From Pyrinomonadaceae bacterium (GTDB lineage Bacteria > Acidobacteriota > Blastocatellia > Pyrinomonadales > Pyrinomonadaceae): DNA of 64,000 bases. Under the pieces are notes generated by a model. It was not told the DNA's origin. It saw only the letters and a program-made list of their open reading frames with translations, and made no database searches. Position numbers and translations under genes: made by a program. Positions within the stretch are counted from its first letter, which is position 1. The number at the start of each line of letters is the position of its first letter. The DNA lies in assembly GCA_036277115.1 (NCBI GenBank), contig DASUNM010000024.1:310001-374000 (forward strand). The letters are read 5' to 3'. Positions 24,721-33,623 of the stretch are shown here, one piece after another.

Positions 24721-25560
24721 TTACTGCCGGAGAATCTTTTCCATCGCTTTTCCTTTGGCGAGCTCATCAATCAGCTTGTCTAAATAGCGTACTTTTTGCA
24801 TCAGCGGATCTTCTATTTCTTCCACGCGCACACCACACACCACGCCTTTGATGAGCGAAGTATTTGGATGAATCTCCGGCGCTTGCGCGAAAAACGTCTC
24901 AAAGTTATTTTCTTGTTCGATTTGCTGCTCTAGACCCGCTTGGTCATAGCCAGTCAACCAGCAGATGATTTGGTCAACTTCTTCTTTCGTACGATTCTTA
25001 CGTTCCGCTTTTTGCACATACAGCGGATAGACCTTCGCAAATTTCATCGCGAAAATGTGATGGTTAGACATTGTCATTCCTCCGGGGTGTGAGAGCGCCT
25101 TTTCATAAACCGAGACCGCCTCACCGTCGTATTGGACCACTTCCATGAGCTGCCAGCCTTCCCGGATCAGCAGGCTATTCGCAGTGCTTGTGCCCGAGTA
25201 CACAGTGGTAAAGCCGAGATTGCGGGCGACATCTTCAAGGGCGGATACGAGCCGCGCGCCGATGCCGTGACGCCGGAACTGCGGCGCCACCATGCCGCCA
25301 CCGATCCACGGAGTGAGATGCTTGTGGGTAGAGATTGAATCGGCTTTGAGCGCAGCGACACCACATGGCTCAGAGCCCAAAAACGCAACCAGTCCGACTG
25401 GTAGTTGATCGCGGTTTGAATAAGCTACGAGGTCCCTGTGTGCGTCGCCTGGGCCGGCAGTGCCGTAGTACGTGGTCCACTCGCTTTCAAACAACCGTTC
25501 CAGAGTAGGCAATGCCTCCGGATGATCTACTAGATAGCCGATGCGCACGTCAGGAGACAT
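24721..25560 (-). CDS. GNAT acetyltransferase fused to DUF2200
   Basis: One open frame of 279 residues joins two normally separate proteins. Residues about 1-160 are a GNAT domain ([20 protein letters not shown] acetyl-CoA motif). Residues from Met164 are a full DUF2200 protein ([20 protein letters not shown] ... [20 protein letters not shown]). At the junction the DNA retains a GGAGG (25079-25083, minus strand) 7 nt before an ATG at 25071, which would start a free 116-residue DUF2200 protein. So the frame may give a fusion, a free DUF2200 protein, or both. DUF2200 has no known function. Confidence 0.85.
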   Translation of the reverse strand: MSPDVRIGYLVDHPEALPTLERLFESEWTTYYGTAGPGDAHRDLVAYSNRDQLPVGLVAFLGSEPCGVAALKADSISTHKHLTPWIGGGMVAPQFRRHGIGARLVSALEDVARNLGFTTVYSGTSTANSLLIREGWQLMEVVQYDGEAVSVYEKALSHPGGMTMSNHHIFAMKFAKVYPLYVQKAERKNRTKEEVDQIICWLTGYDQAGLEQQIEQENNFETFFAQAPEIHPNTSLIKGVVCGVRVEEIEDPLMQKVRYLDKLIDELAKGKAMEKILRQ

Positions 25561-25653
25561 AAGTCGCTTAGCGCTCTAAGGGTTGAGTTGACCGCTCGTA
25601 ATCAGGGCGAAGTCCGCCTTAAGATCTCAACTCGATCGGCTGGTACCGCACAC

Positions 25654-26118
25654 CTACCGGTACAGCACACGGAAGTGTTCGCACACGACCGGCATGGTTA
25701 ACGATGGCTCGTGTCCGAGTTTTGGTAATACTCGCGAGAAGTAGTCCCAATGCACGCGCCGCCAATACTCGAGTGAGCGGTCGCCCTCGCCTTCCGCGTA
25801 GGCGAACTCGGCGTTCACGGCCTCGAATGTAGCCGTTTCGACGCTGACCGTCTCAATGATGCATCTTGGCGCACCTGCTCCGTCGACCACGACCGTAAGC
25901 AGTCCTTCCCGAGGCATCGGGTTGGCCGTATCGTCCCACTCCCAAACGCTCCAGCACGTCGCGGTCTTTACCCCGGCCACAATTAGCGAGGCGAGTTCAC
26001 TGGCCATTTCCGGACTGTCGCCAAAGGTATCCACTACGTATCCGCGCGATTGAAGGTCGGCCGCATCCTCGCGCGTGGAGAGAAATCGTTGCCAGTAATC
26101 GTGTACTCGGGCGTCCAT
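25654..26118 (-). CDS. ASCH domain protein
   Basis: Protein of 154 residues of the ASCH/PUA-like class: GVKTATCWSVWEWDD (the characteristic G-x-K-x-[AS]-T), a strand with GLLTVVVDGAGAPRCIIETV, and C-terminal EGEGDRSLEYWRRVHWDYFS. ASCH domains bind nucleic acid or nucleosides; some act as amidohydrolases on acetylcytidine. The start ATG 26118 has GAGG about 9 nt upstream. It lies in a run of small accessory genes on the minus strand. Confidence 0.9.
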   Translation of the reverse strand: MDARVHDYWQRFLSTREDAADLQSRGYVVDTFGDSPEMASELASLIVAGVKTATCWSVWEWDDTANPMPREGLLTVVVDGAGAPRCIIETVSVETATFEAVNAEFAYAEGEGDRSLEYWRRVHWDYFSRVLPKLGHEPSLTMPVVCEHFRVLYR

Positions 26119-26155
26119 TCGCTCGCCTCAAACGAATCTATAAACCAGAGCGCCG

Positions 26156-26551
26156 TTATAGATTCGCATTTCGTTTCCACGCCTCAGAAATCGCGCGACC
26201 TTTTGCCAGATCATCAACGACAAGGATGAGTTGATTTTGATGATCGCTGTAGATGACCTCGATATTGACGCCGGCTTCTGCCATCAGCCGCGAAAGTTTT
26301 CCTAATTGTCCGGGCTGATCCTGTTTGAGTTTTTGTACCAAAACCTCGCGGTCCGAAAGAACTTCAATCCCTTTTTCTTCGAGAGCTCTCCGGGCCGCTG
26401 CCCCGTCTGCAAACAGAAAATGCGCAATCGCCTGGCCGTCGCTGACCCAAGCCCCACCGCCCTCGACGCTCACGCCGGCCGCTCCCAATGCCTCACCCAT
26501 TTCGGCTAAAGCTCCGGGACGATTCTCCAAACTAATGGTCAAATCTCGCAT
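26156..26551 (-). CDS. Tandem ACT-domain protein
   Basis: Protein of 131 residues consisting of two ACT modules: MRDLTISLENRPGALAEMGE (first, with the ligand-site NRPGAL) and LKQDQPGQLGKLSRLMAEAG (second). Such small proteins bind amino acids or act as regulatory subunits; here no catalytic domain is attached. ATG 26551 has AAAGGGG upstream at a suitable distance, so I prefer it over a TTG five codons earlier. Confidence 0.88.
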   Translation of the reverse strand: MRDLTISLENRPGALAEMGEALGAAGVSVEGGGAWVSDGQAIAHFLFADGAAARRALEEKGIEVLSDREVLVQKLKQDQPGQLGKLSRLMAEAGVNIEVIYSDHQNQLILVVDDLAKGRAISEAWKRNANL

Positions 26552-26603
26552 TTGTGCCCCTTTCAAGGACCTACGAACTCATCTTGCAGGGTGTTCCACA
26601 ATA

Positions 26604-26638
26604 GAATTTCGAATTTCGCAATTCGAATTTCGAAATTA
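26604..26638. repeat. Heptamer tandem repeat (GAATTTC type)
   Basis: GAATTTC units at 26604, 26611 and 26625 with GCAATTC at 26618 and a last GAAATTA. The repeat is AT-rich in a GC-rich neighbourhood and partly palindromic. It is downstream of the DUF551-like gene and upstream of the ACT gene. Confidence 0.7.
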
Positions 26639-26692
26639 TCAAACCAGCCGCTCCCGCCCCATGAGTTGTTGGGCGCTATGGCATTGACCCCG

Positions 26693-26905
26693 CTAATCCT
26701 CTGCGCTGTCATACGTTTCGGAATCGAGGACCCAGCTCCAATGGGTGACTTCTGCAATTTCTCGCAGCTGACCATCCGCCGTATCTTCGACATACCATTT
26801 GCCGTCAATGGTGCGTCCAATCTCCATCTTGTTGTTCCGGTTATCGTAGATCAAGACGAGTTCGTTCTCGGGTGGCACCGAGTCGGCTACTTTTATCCAT
26901 GCCAT
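26693..26905 (-). CDS. DUF551-like small protein
   Basis: Protein of 70 residues beginning MAWIKVADSVPPENELVLIY, which resembles the opening of DUF551 proteins (WI-x-V-x-D-x-x-P plus VLxY), often encoded by phages. The rest has GRTIDGKWYVEDTADGQLRE and ends acidic. No function known. The start is supported by a hydrophobic-Trp opening and a low-GC upstream region with no clear Shine-Dalgarno. Confidence 0.65.
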   Translation of the reverse strand: MAWIKVADSVPPENELVLIYDNRNNKMEIGRTIDGKWYVEDTADGQLREIAEVTHWSWVLDSETYDSAED

Positions 26906-26928
26906 AGTTAGACTGTTACCAGGCAGCT

Positions 26929-27210
26929 TTAATACTGGATAAGATAAATTATTGCGCCGACAGTCATAGACAGCCCAAACAAGAGTGTCATGGTTGCCGC
27001 AGCCAGTAACTTCTTACCCAGTAGGCTTCGGGATTGAAGCCTTTTCTCACCGCTCACTACATAGAAACTCGACAGGGATAAAACTACGCCGCATGCGACA
27101 ACCGCAAGGGCAAACTCACGCGTGCCCTTTTCGAAAGGCATGATCGGCATGGGCGCAGTTAATAACGAAGTTGTGTAGACCAGAACCCGTTTCGCCCTAC
27201 CTGAGATCAC
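26929..27210 (-). CDS. Small membrane protein, unknown
   Basis: Protein of 93 residues (GTG start at 27210; a start further in is possible) with three hydrophobic segments at about 8-24, 33-53 and 67-90 separated by charged loops. No family recognised. It stops 23 nt before the DUF551-like gene on the same strand, so the two may be co-transcribed. Confidence 0.5.
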   Translation of the reverse strand: MISGRAKRVLVYTTSLLTAPMPIMPFEKGTREFALAVVACGVVLSLSSFYVVSGEKRLQSRSLLGKKLLAAATMTLLFGLSMTVGAIIYLIQY

Positions 27211-27259
27211 TTGGATTTTACTCGTGTGCAGAACTAATCAAGGCTACTAAATCTGGCCG

Positions 27260-29284
27260 TCAACGCCACGATGGTGCGAGGCCGCCGCGCACAAGCAGGC
27301 GCGGTTCGCTCCCGTCGGTTCGCATGATCCAGAGGTCAACGTCCTTGTCATCGTCCCACTTCTTCGCGCGCTCGAAGACGACCCATGCCCCGTCGGGCGA
27401 GATGTCGAAGGCCCGCGCGTAGTCACCCTCGAACTTTGTCAATTGAGTGGCGCGCTTAGTCCCGAGGTCATAGCGGAAGATGTTACCGAACTCGTAGGCG
27501 AGGTCGGGGAATGAGTAGAGGAAGCCGGAGCCGTCAGGCAGCCAGCGCAGATCTGTGACAAGCTGCAGGTCGAGTTCACTGAACGGGTGGACTTTATTGC
27601 CGGGGTGAGCACCACCTTCCTTCACGCGGTGGATGCTCGAGCCTTCGCCGTCGGAGTTCGCGCTATAGATGATCTGGTCGGCGAGCGCAGGAGTTGGGCC
27701 CCAGTCCCATGAGCACGCGCCATCGGGGTGCTTGCCCGAAAATAGCGGCTGGTAGACGAACTCACCGGGATTGGGCTTGGCGGGTACGGTGTTGACGAGG
27801 CACAAGCCGTTGCGGAAGCTCAGGCGCGAGCCGTCGCTGCGCCAGGTGGGGCGAAACGCGCCGTAGAGTTCATAGCCGTCACCACTGATGCCGAAGTCGG
27901 GAGACTTGATCGTCCGCCCGGCCTTCACGTCCACGCCCGGGATGAACCATCGGTACTGACCGTACATCGCGACGACCGCCTGCGCGTGGTCGCCGTAGTC
28001 GGCCACGTTCTTAAACAGTAGGGTCTTTGAGGAGCCCGGCGGGATCGTGACTGGCTGCGGCTCGTCGGCCCCGACGACATAAACGAAGAATACGCCCGTT
28101 GTCGCGCGCGACTGCTTGAAGAGCGGCTGTTCGTTTCGCACCGTGACACTGACAGCTCCTTTCGGATAGCGCGAGAGTTCGCTGTGGTCGGGCGCATTGG
28201 TGATCTTGCGGAAGCCTTTGCCGTCGGGACCAACGCCGTAGATGTCTGCGTGGTAAAGCGAGGCGACGTTGAGGTGGCTACTTGAGAAGGCGAGTTCCTT
28301 GCCGTCGGGGCGCCACGCGAGACCGTGGATAGCCGAACCTTCTTTAGCAAACTCGTGCGTCCAAAGCCGCCGGTCGTTAGTGCCATCCGACTCTATCAGG
28401 CGAATCTCAGTGCCGCCGCGGATGTATGCAATGGTGCCGCGAGCTGTCGCGTTATTAGACGCAGTCTGTTCCCGCGGGCGGCCGGTGGGCGTTGGCGTTG
28501 CGCTCGGTGAAACGGGCGACTCATTGGCAGCAGACAACGTTACCGGCTCGGCCGGTGGACTCGTCTGCGCAGCGGGAGGCTGCGCGCCGATTGGAGACGA
28601 TGTAGTTGTCTGCGCAGCAGCCGGTGTGGACGCGCGCACGCTCCGGCCCTCGGCCTTGCGACCGTACGTGAGGTTGTCGAGTAGCAAACCCGACACTCCC
28701 TTCGGGGGACGGAAGCTGATCGATACGATTGACTTGTCTGAGATGAAGCCAACGAAGGATGCGGCGGGCCGGTTTCGCGTGTTGACGACGACCGTCTGCG
28801 TCTGCCCGTCCGAGGTTGTGGCCGTGACTTCGATGGTCGAGACGTAAGGCTGCTGCGTCCAGAGGTCACCGCCCACAGCCGTCGTACCGGACGGGAGCGT
28901 CACGTCCAGGTAAGCGTTGCCGGGCTGGTTCGGCGCAGCCCAGGCGAGCTGGGGAAGCAAGCCCGTGTTGTGCATCGGGTTCATGCTGCCGTAATGCGTG
29001 CTAATGACGTAGATGAGGCCCGGCCCGAACCGTGCGCCGCCGCGCGCGCGGAAGGTCACGCCGCCCGTGGTCAGACCTTCTTCCGGCCGATATTTGCCGA
29101 ATCCCTTCGCGGGCGCGACCGAGCCGAAGTCTATTGTCGAGAGGCCGGAGGAAGCGGCGTTGAATGCCTCGCGGCTGTCCAGGTGTTCGATGCCTGGCTG
29201 CGCGGCGGCGGCCGGAGTAAGTAGAAGCGTGGTGAAGAGCACGACGGCGCATAGAGCGACGTCTTTGCGAGGTGTATGTTGCAA
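27260..29284 (-). CDS. Secreted GC-rich beta-propeller protein
   Basis: Protein of 674 residues, TTG start at 29284 with AGGAG 9 nt upstream, and a signal peptide (VALCAVVLFTTLLLTPAAAA). Residues about 40-215 are a jelly-roll/'PEP-CTERM-like' domain (LSTIDFGS ... LLLDNLTYGRK). A Ser/Pro/Thr-rich linker (about 220-285) follows, then a TolB/PD40-type propeller with IAYIRGGTEIRLIESDG, FRPTWRSDGSRLSF and ISPDGAWVVFERAK. The base composition is visibly more GC-rich than neighbours, which suggests different history. Binding or surface role inferred. Confidence 0.85.
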   Translation of the reverse strand: MQHTPRKDVALCAVVLFTTLLLTPAAAAQPGIEHLDSREAFNAASSGLSTIDFGSVAPAKGFGKYRPEEGLTTGGVTFRARGGARFGPGLIYVISTHYGSMNPMHNTGLLPQLAWAAPNQPGNAYLDVTLPSGTTAVGGDLWTQQPYVSTIEVTATTSDGQTQTVVVNTRNRPAASFVGFISDKSIVSISFRPPKGVSGLLLDNLTYGRKAEGRSVRASTPAAAQTTTSSPIGAQPPAAQTSPPAEPVTLSAANESPVSPSATPTPTGRPREQTASNNATARGTIAYIRGGTEIRLIESDGTNDRRLWTHEFAKEGSAIHGLAWRPDGKELAFSSSHLNVASLYHADIYGVGPDGKGFRKITNAPDHSELSRYPKGAVSVTVRNEQPLFKQSRATTGVFFVYVVGADEPQPVTIPPGSSKTLLFKNVADYGDHAQAVVAMYGQYRWFIPGVDVKAGRTIKSPDFGISGDGYELYGAFRPTWRSDGSRLSFRNGLCLVNTVPAKPNPGEFVYQPLFSGKHPDGACSWDWGPTPALADQIIYSANSDGEGSSIHRVKEGGAHPGNKVHPFSELDLQLVTDLRWLPDGSGFLYSFPDLAYEFGNIFRYDLGTKRATQLTKFEGDYARAFDISPDGAWVVFERAKKWDDDKDVDLWIMRTDGSEPRLLVRGGLAPSWR

Positions 29285-29543
29285 TGTCTATAACTCCTGT
29301 GACGGCCCTTGGCGCGCGGGAAGTTTCAGAATCGGCTGCGTGCCATATCTTTAACCCAAGCGCCGAATTCGTTCCGCCGGCTATGTATGTCTGGTTGCCT
29401 ATAAAGGGGGCTACATTCGTGCTAACTAAAATTCGGGGATGCGGGGAGTCGCTAAGTATTTCACTGTTGCAGGGATGTTCGTCAAGCGACGCTGGTGGTT
29501 TATCTGATTGCTAAACTTGAGCGAGTCGCTTAATCACCTCGAA

Positions 29544-30299
29544 TCACGCAGGCATTTTTACGCTGGGCATTCCTCGCATGATGATGCGTTGCCGGCGCGC
29601 AACGCGCTTTGGATTAACTTGCGGGTTAAAGACCGTGCGCGGATTCGGAATCATCGCGGATAGAAAAGCGGCCTCGCGCGCGTTAAGGTTCGCCGCCGGC
29701 TTATGAAAATAATATTGAGAAGCAGCTTCGGCGCCGTAAATCCCATCACCCCATTCAATCACGTTTAGATAGACCTCAAGGATGCGCTTCTTGGGAAGAT
29801 TACGTTCCATGAAATAAGTGATGACGGCTTCCTGACCTTTGCGCATGAACGAGCGCTCGCTCGAGAGATAGAGGTTTTTCACGAGTTGCTGCGAGATGGT
29901 CGAGGCGCCGCGTTTGAAGTCAGGCAGGTTCGGCAGCCACGAATCATTCTCGCCGGTCTGCTTCGCCTCTTTGTCCGCTTCTTTTTGGGCGTGCTCCCAG
30001 GCGCGTTGAATCGCTTCGTAATCGAATCCGTTATGCGTCGCAAAGTTCGAGTCCTCGCCGGCGATTACCGCGCGCTGCAAGTGCGGTGAGATCCGTTCGA
30101 GCGGGACCCAGACCTGGAAACGCTTCGGCTCAGCACCTTTGCGGCGTGCTTCTCGATTGCGCGCTTCGATCAGTGAAGAGGTCGCGGGGTTCTGCGTAGC
30201 GAGCTCTGAGAAACTTGGCACGACGACTAATTGAAAGATGAGACCGCCGACGAGGATGCCGACTACGGCGTAAGTGATATATCTGATGAGCCGCCACAT
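29544..30299 (-). CDS. mtgA: Monofunctional biosynthetic peptidoglycan transglycosylase
   Basis: Protein of 251 residues. ATG 30299 begins a single transmembrane anchor (LIRYITYAVVGILVGGLIFQ) and fits the family length. The GT51 domain is clear: VIAGEDSNFATHNGFDYEA (catalytic Glu), GASTISQQLVKNLYLS, RKGQEAVITYFMERNLPKKRILEVYLN and IEWGDGIYGAEAAS. It polymerises lipid II into glycan strands at the inner membrane. No penicillin-binding part is attached. Confidence 0.95.
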   Translation of the reverse strand: MWRLIRYITYAVVGILVGGLIFQLVVVPSFSELATQNPATSSLIEARNREARRKGAEPKRFQVWVPLERISPHLQRAVIAGEDSNFATHNGFDYEAIQRAWEHAQKEADKEAKQTGENDSWLPNLPDFKRGASTISQQLVKNLYLSSERSFMRKGQEAVITYFMERNLPKKRILEVYLNVIEWGDGIYGAEAASQYYFHKPAANLNAREAAFLSAMIPNPRTVFNPQVNPKRVARRQRIIMRGMPSVKMPA

Positions 30300-30373
30300 T
30301 TGAATAAGAGAGTAAAGCTGAAAGGGAAAGCGGTAAAGCGCGTGCAAACGTCCAGAGCGACGACTTTTTTGGC

Positions 30374-30455
30374 CCCCTCCGCGAGCGGAGAGGGTTGGGT
30401 TGGGGTTGCGGCGCGCTAACCTCTCCCCCTGCACCCTCTCCGCGAGCGGAGAGGG
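30374..30455. repeat. Pair of CCCTCTCCGC/GCGGAGAGGG palindromes
   Basis: Palindrome at 30434-30455 is perfect (10-base arms around GA). A related one at about 30375-30394 precedes it. They sit in the divergent gap between mtgA and the VWFA gene. Confidence 0.65.
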
Positions 30456-30560
30456 GAAACACCCCGCCAGCCGTACGCCCTGAAATACGGCCTTGTTTCG
30501 TCGTTTTTAACTAATTCACGGTGAAGTAGCGGAACTGAGGCCTCCTCTCTGGACCAACAT

Positions 30561-31616
30561 ATGATCAGACCAATTTCGATAGCCATTCTTTCCTTAAGCT
30601 GCTGCGCAGTTACCCTCGCGCAGGAACAACGACAACCACCAGTCTTGCGCGGTACGAATACGCGGCCAATCACCTCATCAGACGCAAACGAGAAAGTTTC
30701 ACAGGCGGAGGAAGTCGGAAAAGGTAGCGTCGCGAAGGTCAGCACGAGTCTGATTACAGTGCCCGCGGTGGTGATGGATCGCAACGGCCGCTACATCGGC
30801 AACCTGCGGCAGGAAGACTTTAAGATTTACGAAGACGGTGTCGAACAGGAAGTGGCTTACTTTGCTTCCGTCGAAAAGCCTTTCACGGTGGCGTTGTTAT
30901 TGGATGTCAGTGGCTCGACGCAGTTTCAGCTCACGCAGATTCGCGAAGCTGCAAATACCTTCGTGGGCCGCCTGCGCATGAACGACCTGCTGATGGCGAT
31001 TACTTTCGACGGAAAAGTGAACGTGCTGACTCAGCCTGAACGAGTCGCCGTGATTCGTCGTGGCAAACTGCACATTCCCGCGGTGACCGACGGCACGGTG
31101 CTCTACGACACTGTCGATTTTGCGCTCAAACGAATGGCCCAAATTCCCGGCCGCAAAGCGATCGTGTTAATGACTGATGGCGTCGATCAGGACAGTCGCG
31201 TGACGATGAAAGCTACGCTCGAAGGCATCGCCGAGCAGGACATTCTGGTCTACACGGTCCAATACAACACCCTGCCGCAACTGCCGGAACGATTAAGCCG
31301 GATAAAAGATGAGAAGGCGCGACGCAAAGTGCGCGAGCGTCTCTTGAAGGGCTATGCGCTCAGCGAACCATACTTGCGCACGCTGGCTGAAGAGACTGGC
31401 GGACGGTTTTATCGCGCCGATGATCTGCGTCAGGTCGGTCCCGCATTCGAAGCGATCACTTCTGAATTGGGAGTGCATTACAGTCTGGGGTACTACTCAA
31501 AGCACTCAGCGAACGCTGGCGGTGAGCGCGCGATTAAAGTGAAGGTGCGTTATCCGAACATGGTGGTGAGGACCCGAGATAGCTTCTCGACGTCGTCATT
31601 GGCACACAAAAATTAG
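30561..31616 (+). CDS. Secreted VWFA-domain protein
   Basis: Protein of 351 residues with a signal peptide (MIRPISIAILSLSCCAVTLA, then QEQ). After a short linker a beta strand segment (TLITVPAVVMDRNGRYIGN-type) leads into a von Willebrand A domain: MIDAS motif DVSGST near residue 115, with the fold ending in YYSKHSANAGGE and VKVRYPN. This 'VWFA-related' class is abundant in Acidobacteria; ligands and role are unknown. ATG 30561 has no strong Shine-Dalgarno. Confidence 0.9.
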   Translation: MIRPISIAILSLSCCAVTLAQEQRQPPVLRGTNTRPITSSDANEKVSQAEEVGKGSVAKVSTSLITVPAVVMDRNGRYIGNLRQEDFKIYEDGVEQEVAYFASVEKPFTVALLLDVSGSTQFQLTQIREAANTFVGRLRMNDLLMAITFDGKVNVLTQPERVAVIRRGKLHIPAVTDGTVLYDTVDFALKRMAQIPGRKAIVLMTDGVDQDSRVTMKATLEGIAEQDILVYTVQYNTLPQLPERLSRIKDEKARRKVRERLLKGYALSEPYLRTLAEETGGRFYRADDLRQVGPAFEAITSELGVHYSLGYYSKHSANAGGERAIKVKVRYPNMVVRTRDSFSTSSLAHKN

Positions 31617-31704
31617 CCCCGGATTCAGGCAGATTGGTTCGAGGCAGTAGCCCTACCGTTCGGGAGGGCGTAATGAGATTTCAAATTTCAGATCTGAGAT
31701 CTCA

Positions 31705-32529
31705 TTAGTACTGAATCAGACTCCCTTCGCGTTTAGCCCGCCGGACGGCGCGGCCGAAAACCCAAAGCGACAACGGAAGCAGCACCGCTAGAAAAACGAG
31801 CAGAGTAATCAAAGGCTCGCGTACTTGGCTGAACCCCTGTCCTTCAATCAGCACGCGGCGAATGCCGTCGAGACCGTAGGTGGCAGGCAATATCCGGGAA
31901 ATATGCGCGAGGCTGCCGGCGTAATCGCTGATAAGTTGAGTGGGAAAAAAGACGCCGGAGAAGAGCGCCGAGCCGGCCCCGAGAAAGATGCCAAATGGAT
32001 CGCCGCGCTTGAACACCATCGCGAAGCTGGCGGACAGAATTCCCAGACACGACAGCACCACCGTAGTCAGCAGAAGGAATGCGAGGGCCAGCAGGAAATT
32101 TCCGCGATAGTGGACATTAAAAAACAGCCAGCCAAACAGAAGGTAAAGCGACGAGAAGAATGTCGCCTGCACAAAAGCCCAGGCTGAACTGGCGACGATC
32201 ACAGTCGGGAGGCTGATCGGTGACATGAGAACGCTTTCCAAAGTTCCCTGGACCTGTTCCTGCCGGATCGCATTCGCGAGGCTGGAGAAGCCCGTCATGA
32301 AGTAGTTCAGCACCGCCAAGCCCGTGAGCCACGCCGCCAGAGGATCGCGCCATTGCGCAAAACGCGGATCAATGGCGCCCGTAAAGATCTTCGAGATGAA
32401 GAAGAAGGTTGTTACCAGAATGAGAATTGAGAGTACACGGATAAAGAACTGCATCCGGTAACTGAGTTCCAAACGCCAGTCGCGCACGATGAACGCCCAA
32501 ATCCTGCGCAGGAAGAGAAGGGGGTTCAT
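31705..32529 (-). CDS. ABC-2 type transporter permease
   Basis: Protein of 274 residues with six predicted membrane helices, typical of ABC-2 permeases (DrrB-like), with FFISKIFTGAIDPRF and the conserved PISLPTVIVASSAWAF region between helices. It would form an export channel with the ATPase encoded just upstream; the ATPase stop and this start overlap by four bases (32526-32529), which implies coupled translation. Cargo unknown: drugs, lipids or polysaccharide are possible. Confidence 0.9.
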   Translation of the reverse strand: MNPLLFLRRIWAFIVRDWRLELSYRMQFFIRVLSILILVTTFFFISKIFTGAIDPRFAQWRDPLAAWLTGLAVLNYFMTGFSSLANAIRQEQVQGTLESVLMSPISLPTVIVASSAWAFVQATFFSSLYLLFGWLFFNVHYRGNFLLALAFLLLTTVVLSCLGILSASFAMVFKRGDPFGIFLGAGSALFSGVFFPTQLISDYAGSLAHISRILPATYGLDGIRRVLIEGQGFSQVREPLITLLVFLAVLLPLSLWVFGRAVRRAKREGSLIQY

Positions 32530-33611
32530 CCGATCTTTTCCTCCTGCACAGCGTCTTGCGCTTCATAACTTTCAAGCACCTCAAGCAAGGTGGCCCGTTC
32601 CGACTGAACCGTCTGGATGACGGCGCCGCTTTGGTGGAGCAGCCGCAGCACGTTGTCGAGCACGTCATCATTGGCCTGGCGCACGAAACTTAACGTCCAG
32701 TGGTCTTTCACATCGCTTCGTCCAATGGTAAACGGCTGATCGGTGAAGGCTTCGCGCAGGGCCGCTTCAACCTGCATCGCATCTTCGACCGCAAATGTAA
32801 GCGAAACCTTTTCGTTGTTGCTGTGCGTGGCGCGCAGGTTTTGGGGGGTGTCGAGTGCCTTGATTTGTCCGCCGCTAATGATCGCTACACGTTCGCATAA
32901 CTCTTCCACTTCCGCGAGGTTGTGTGACGTCAGGAAAACTGTGACCGGCTGGCCGGCGTCTTGCGCCAGCGATTTGATGGTATTTCGCACGCGCGCCGCG
33001 GCTAAGGGATCCAACGAACGCGTCGGTTCATCCAGCAGAAGCACCGGCGGATTAGCCAGCATTGCGCGCGCTACCGACAGACGCTGTTTATTGCCCGTGG
33101 AAAGTTCAGCGAATCTGCGGCGGGTTGCATCCTCCAGTTGCAGCAGCTGAAGCAGCTCGGCAATTCGCTTCTTCGCCTGCGCGCCGCTGAGCCCGTGCAG
33201 CCGCGCAAAGAAGAGCAGGTTCTCTTCGGCAGTCAGCCGCCAGTAGAAGCTTCGTTCTTCCGCTCCGGCCAGGCCAACATTGCGCCGCACTTCCTGGTCG
33301 TCGCGCACGCTGTCGTAACCTTTGACGGTGACTTCGCCTTCGGTCGGTTGAATCAGCGTGGCAATCATTTTCGTGAGCGTCGTTTTGCCCGCTCCGTTCG
33401 GTCCGATGAGACCGAAGATCTCGCCCTCGCGAACTTCGAATGAAACATCCCGGACGGCTTCGACAGGCGGCTTGAATTTCCGTTTTAAAGCTTTCTTCAG
33501 ACGCAGGAACGAGACCGGATACGTCTTTGAAATGTGATCGACCGACAGGGCAACGCTTCGGCTCGCAGGCCCGTTCGCTTGATCGCTGGTGACGAGGTTT
33601 TGGTCGGCCAT
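32526..33611 (-). CDS. ABC transporter ATPase, ABC-2 class
   Basis: Protein of 361 residues. N-terminal extension of about 50, then a full nucleotide-binding domain: Walker A GLIGPNGAGKTT near 74-85, signature LSTGNKQR, Walker B VLLLDEPT, H-loop TSHN. A C-terminal ~100-residue domain (EKVSLTFAVEDAMQ ...) is the DUF4162-like tail of DrrA/CcmA-type ATPases. Pairs with the permease that overlaps its stop. It starts 12 nt after the dipeptide permease C-like gene. Confidence 0.95.
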   Translation of the reverse strand: MADQNLVTSDQANGPASRSVALSVDHISKTYPVSFLRLKKALKRKFKPPVEAVRDVSFEVREGEIFGLIGPNGAGKTTLTKMIATLIQPTEGEVTVKGYDSVRDDQEVRRNVGLAGAEERSFYWRLTAEENLLFFARLHGLSGAQAKKRIAELLQLLQLEDATRRRFAELSTGNKQRLSVARAMLANPPVLLLDEPTRSLDPLAAARVRNTIKSLAQDAGQPVTVFLTSHNLAEVEELCERVAIISGGQIKALDTPQNLRATHSNNEKVSLTFAVEDAMQVEAALREAFTDQPFTIGRSDVKDHWTLSFVRQANDDVLDNVLRLLHQSGAVIQTVQSERATLLEVLESYEAQDAVQEEKIG

Positions 33612-33623
33612 GAAGCGGAAAGT

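Noticed and set aside
25561..25653. Gene between DUF2200 fusion and ASCH gene
   Set aside because: The 90 bases hold no supported frame.
28269..28847. 192-codon plus-strand frame opposite the GC-rich propeller gene
   Set aside because: The minus-strand gene has a signal peptide and propeller motifs; the opposite frame has none.
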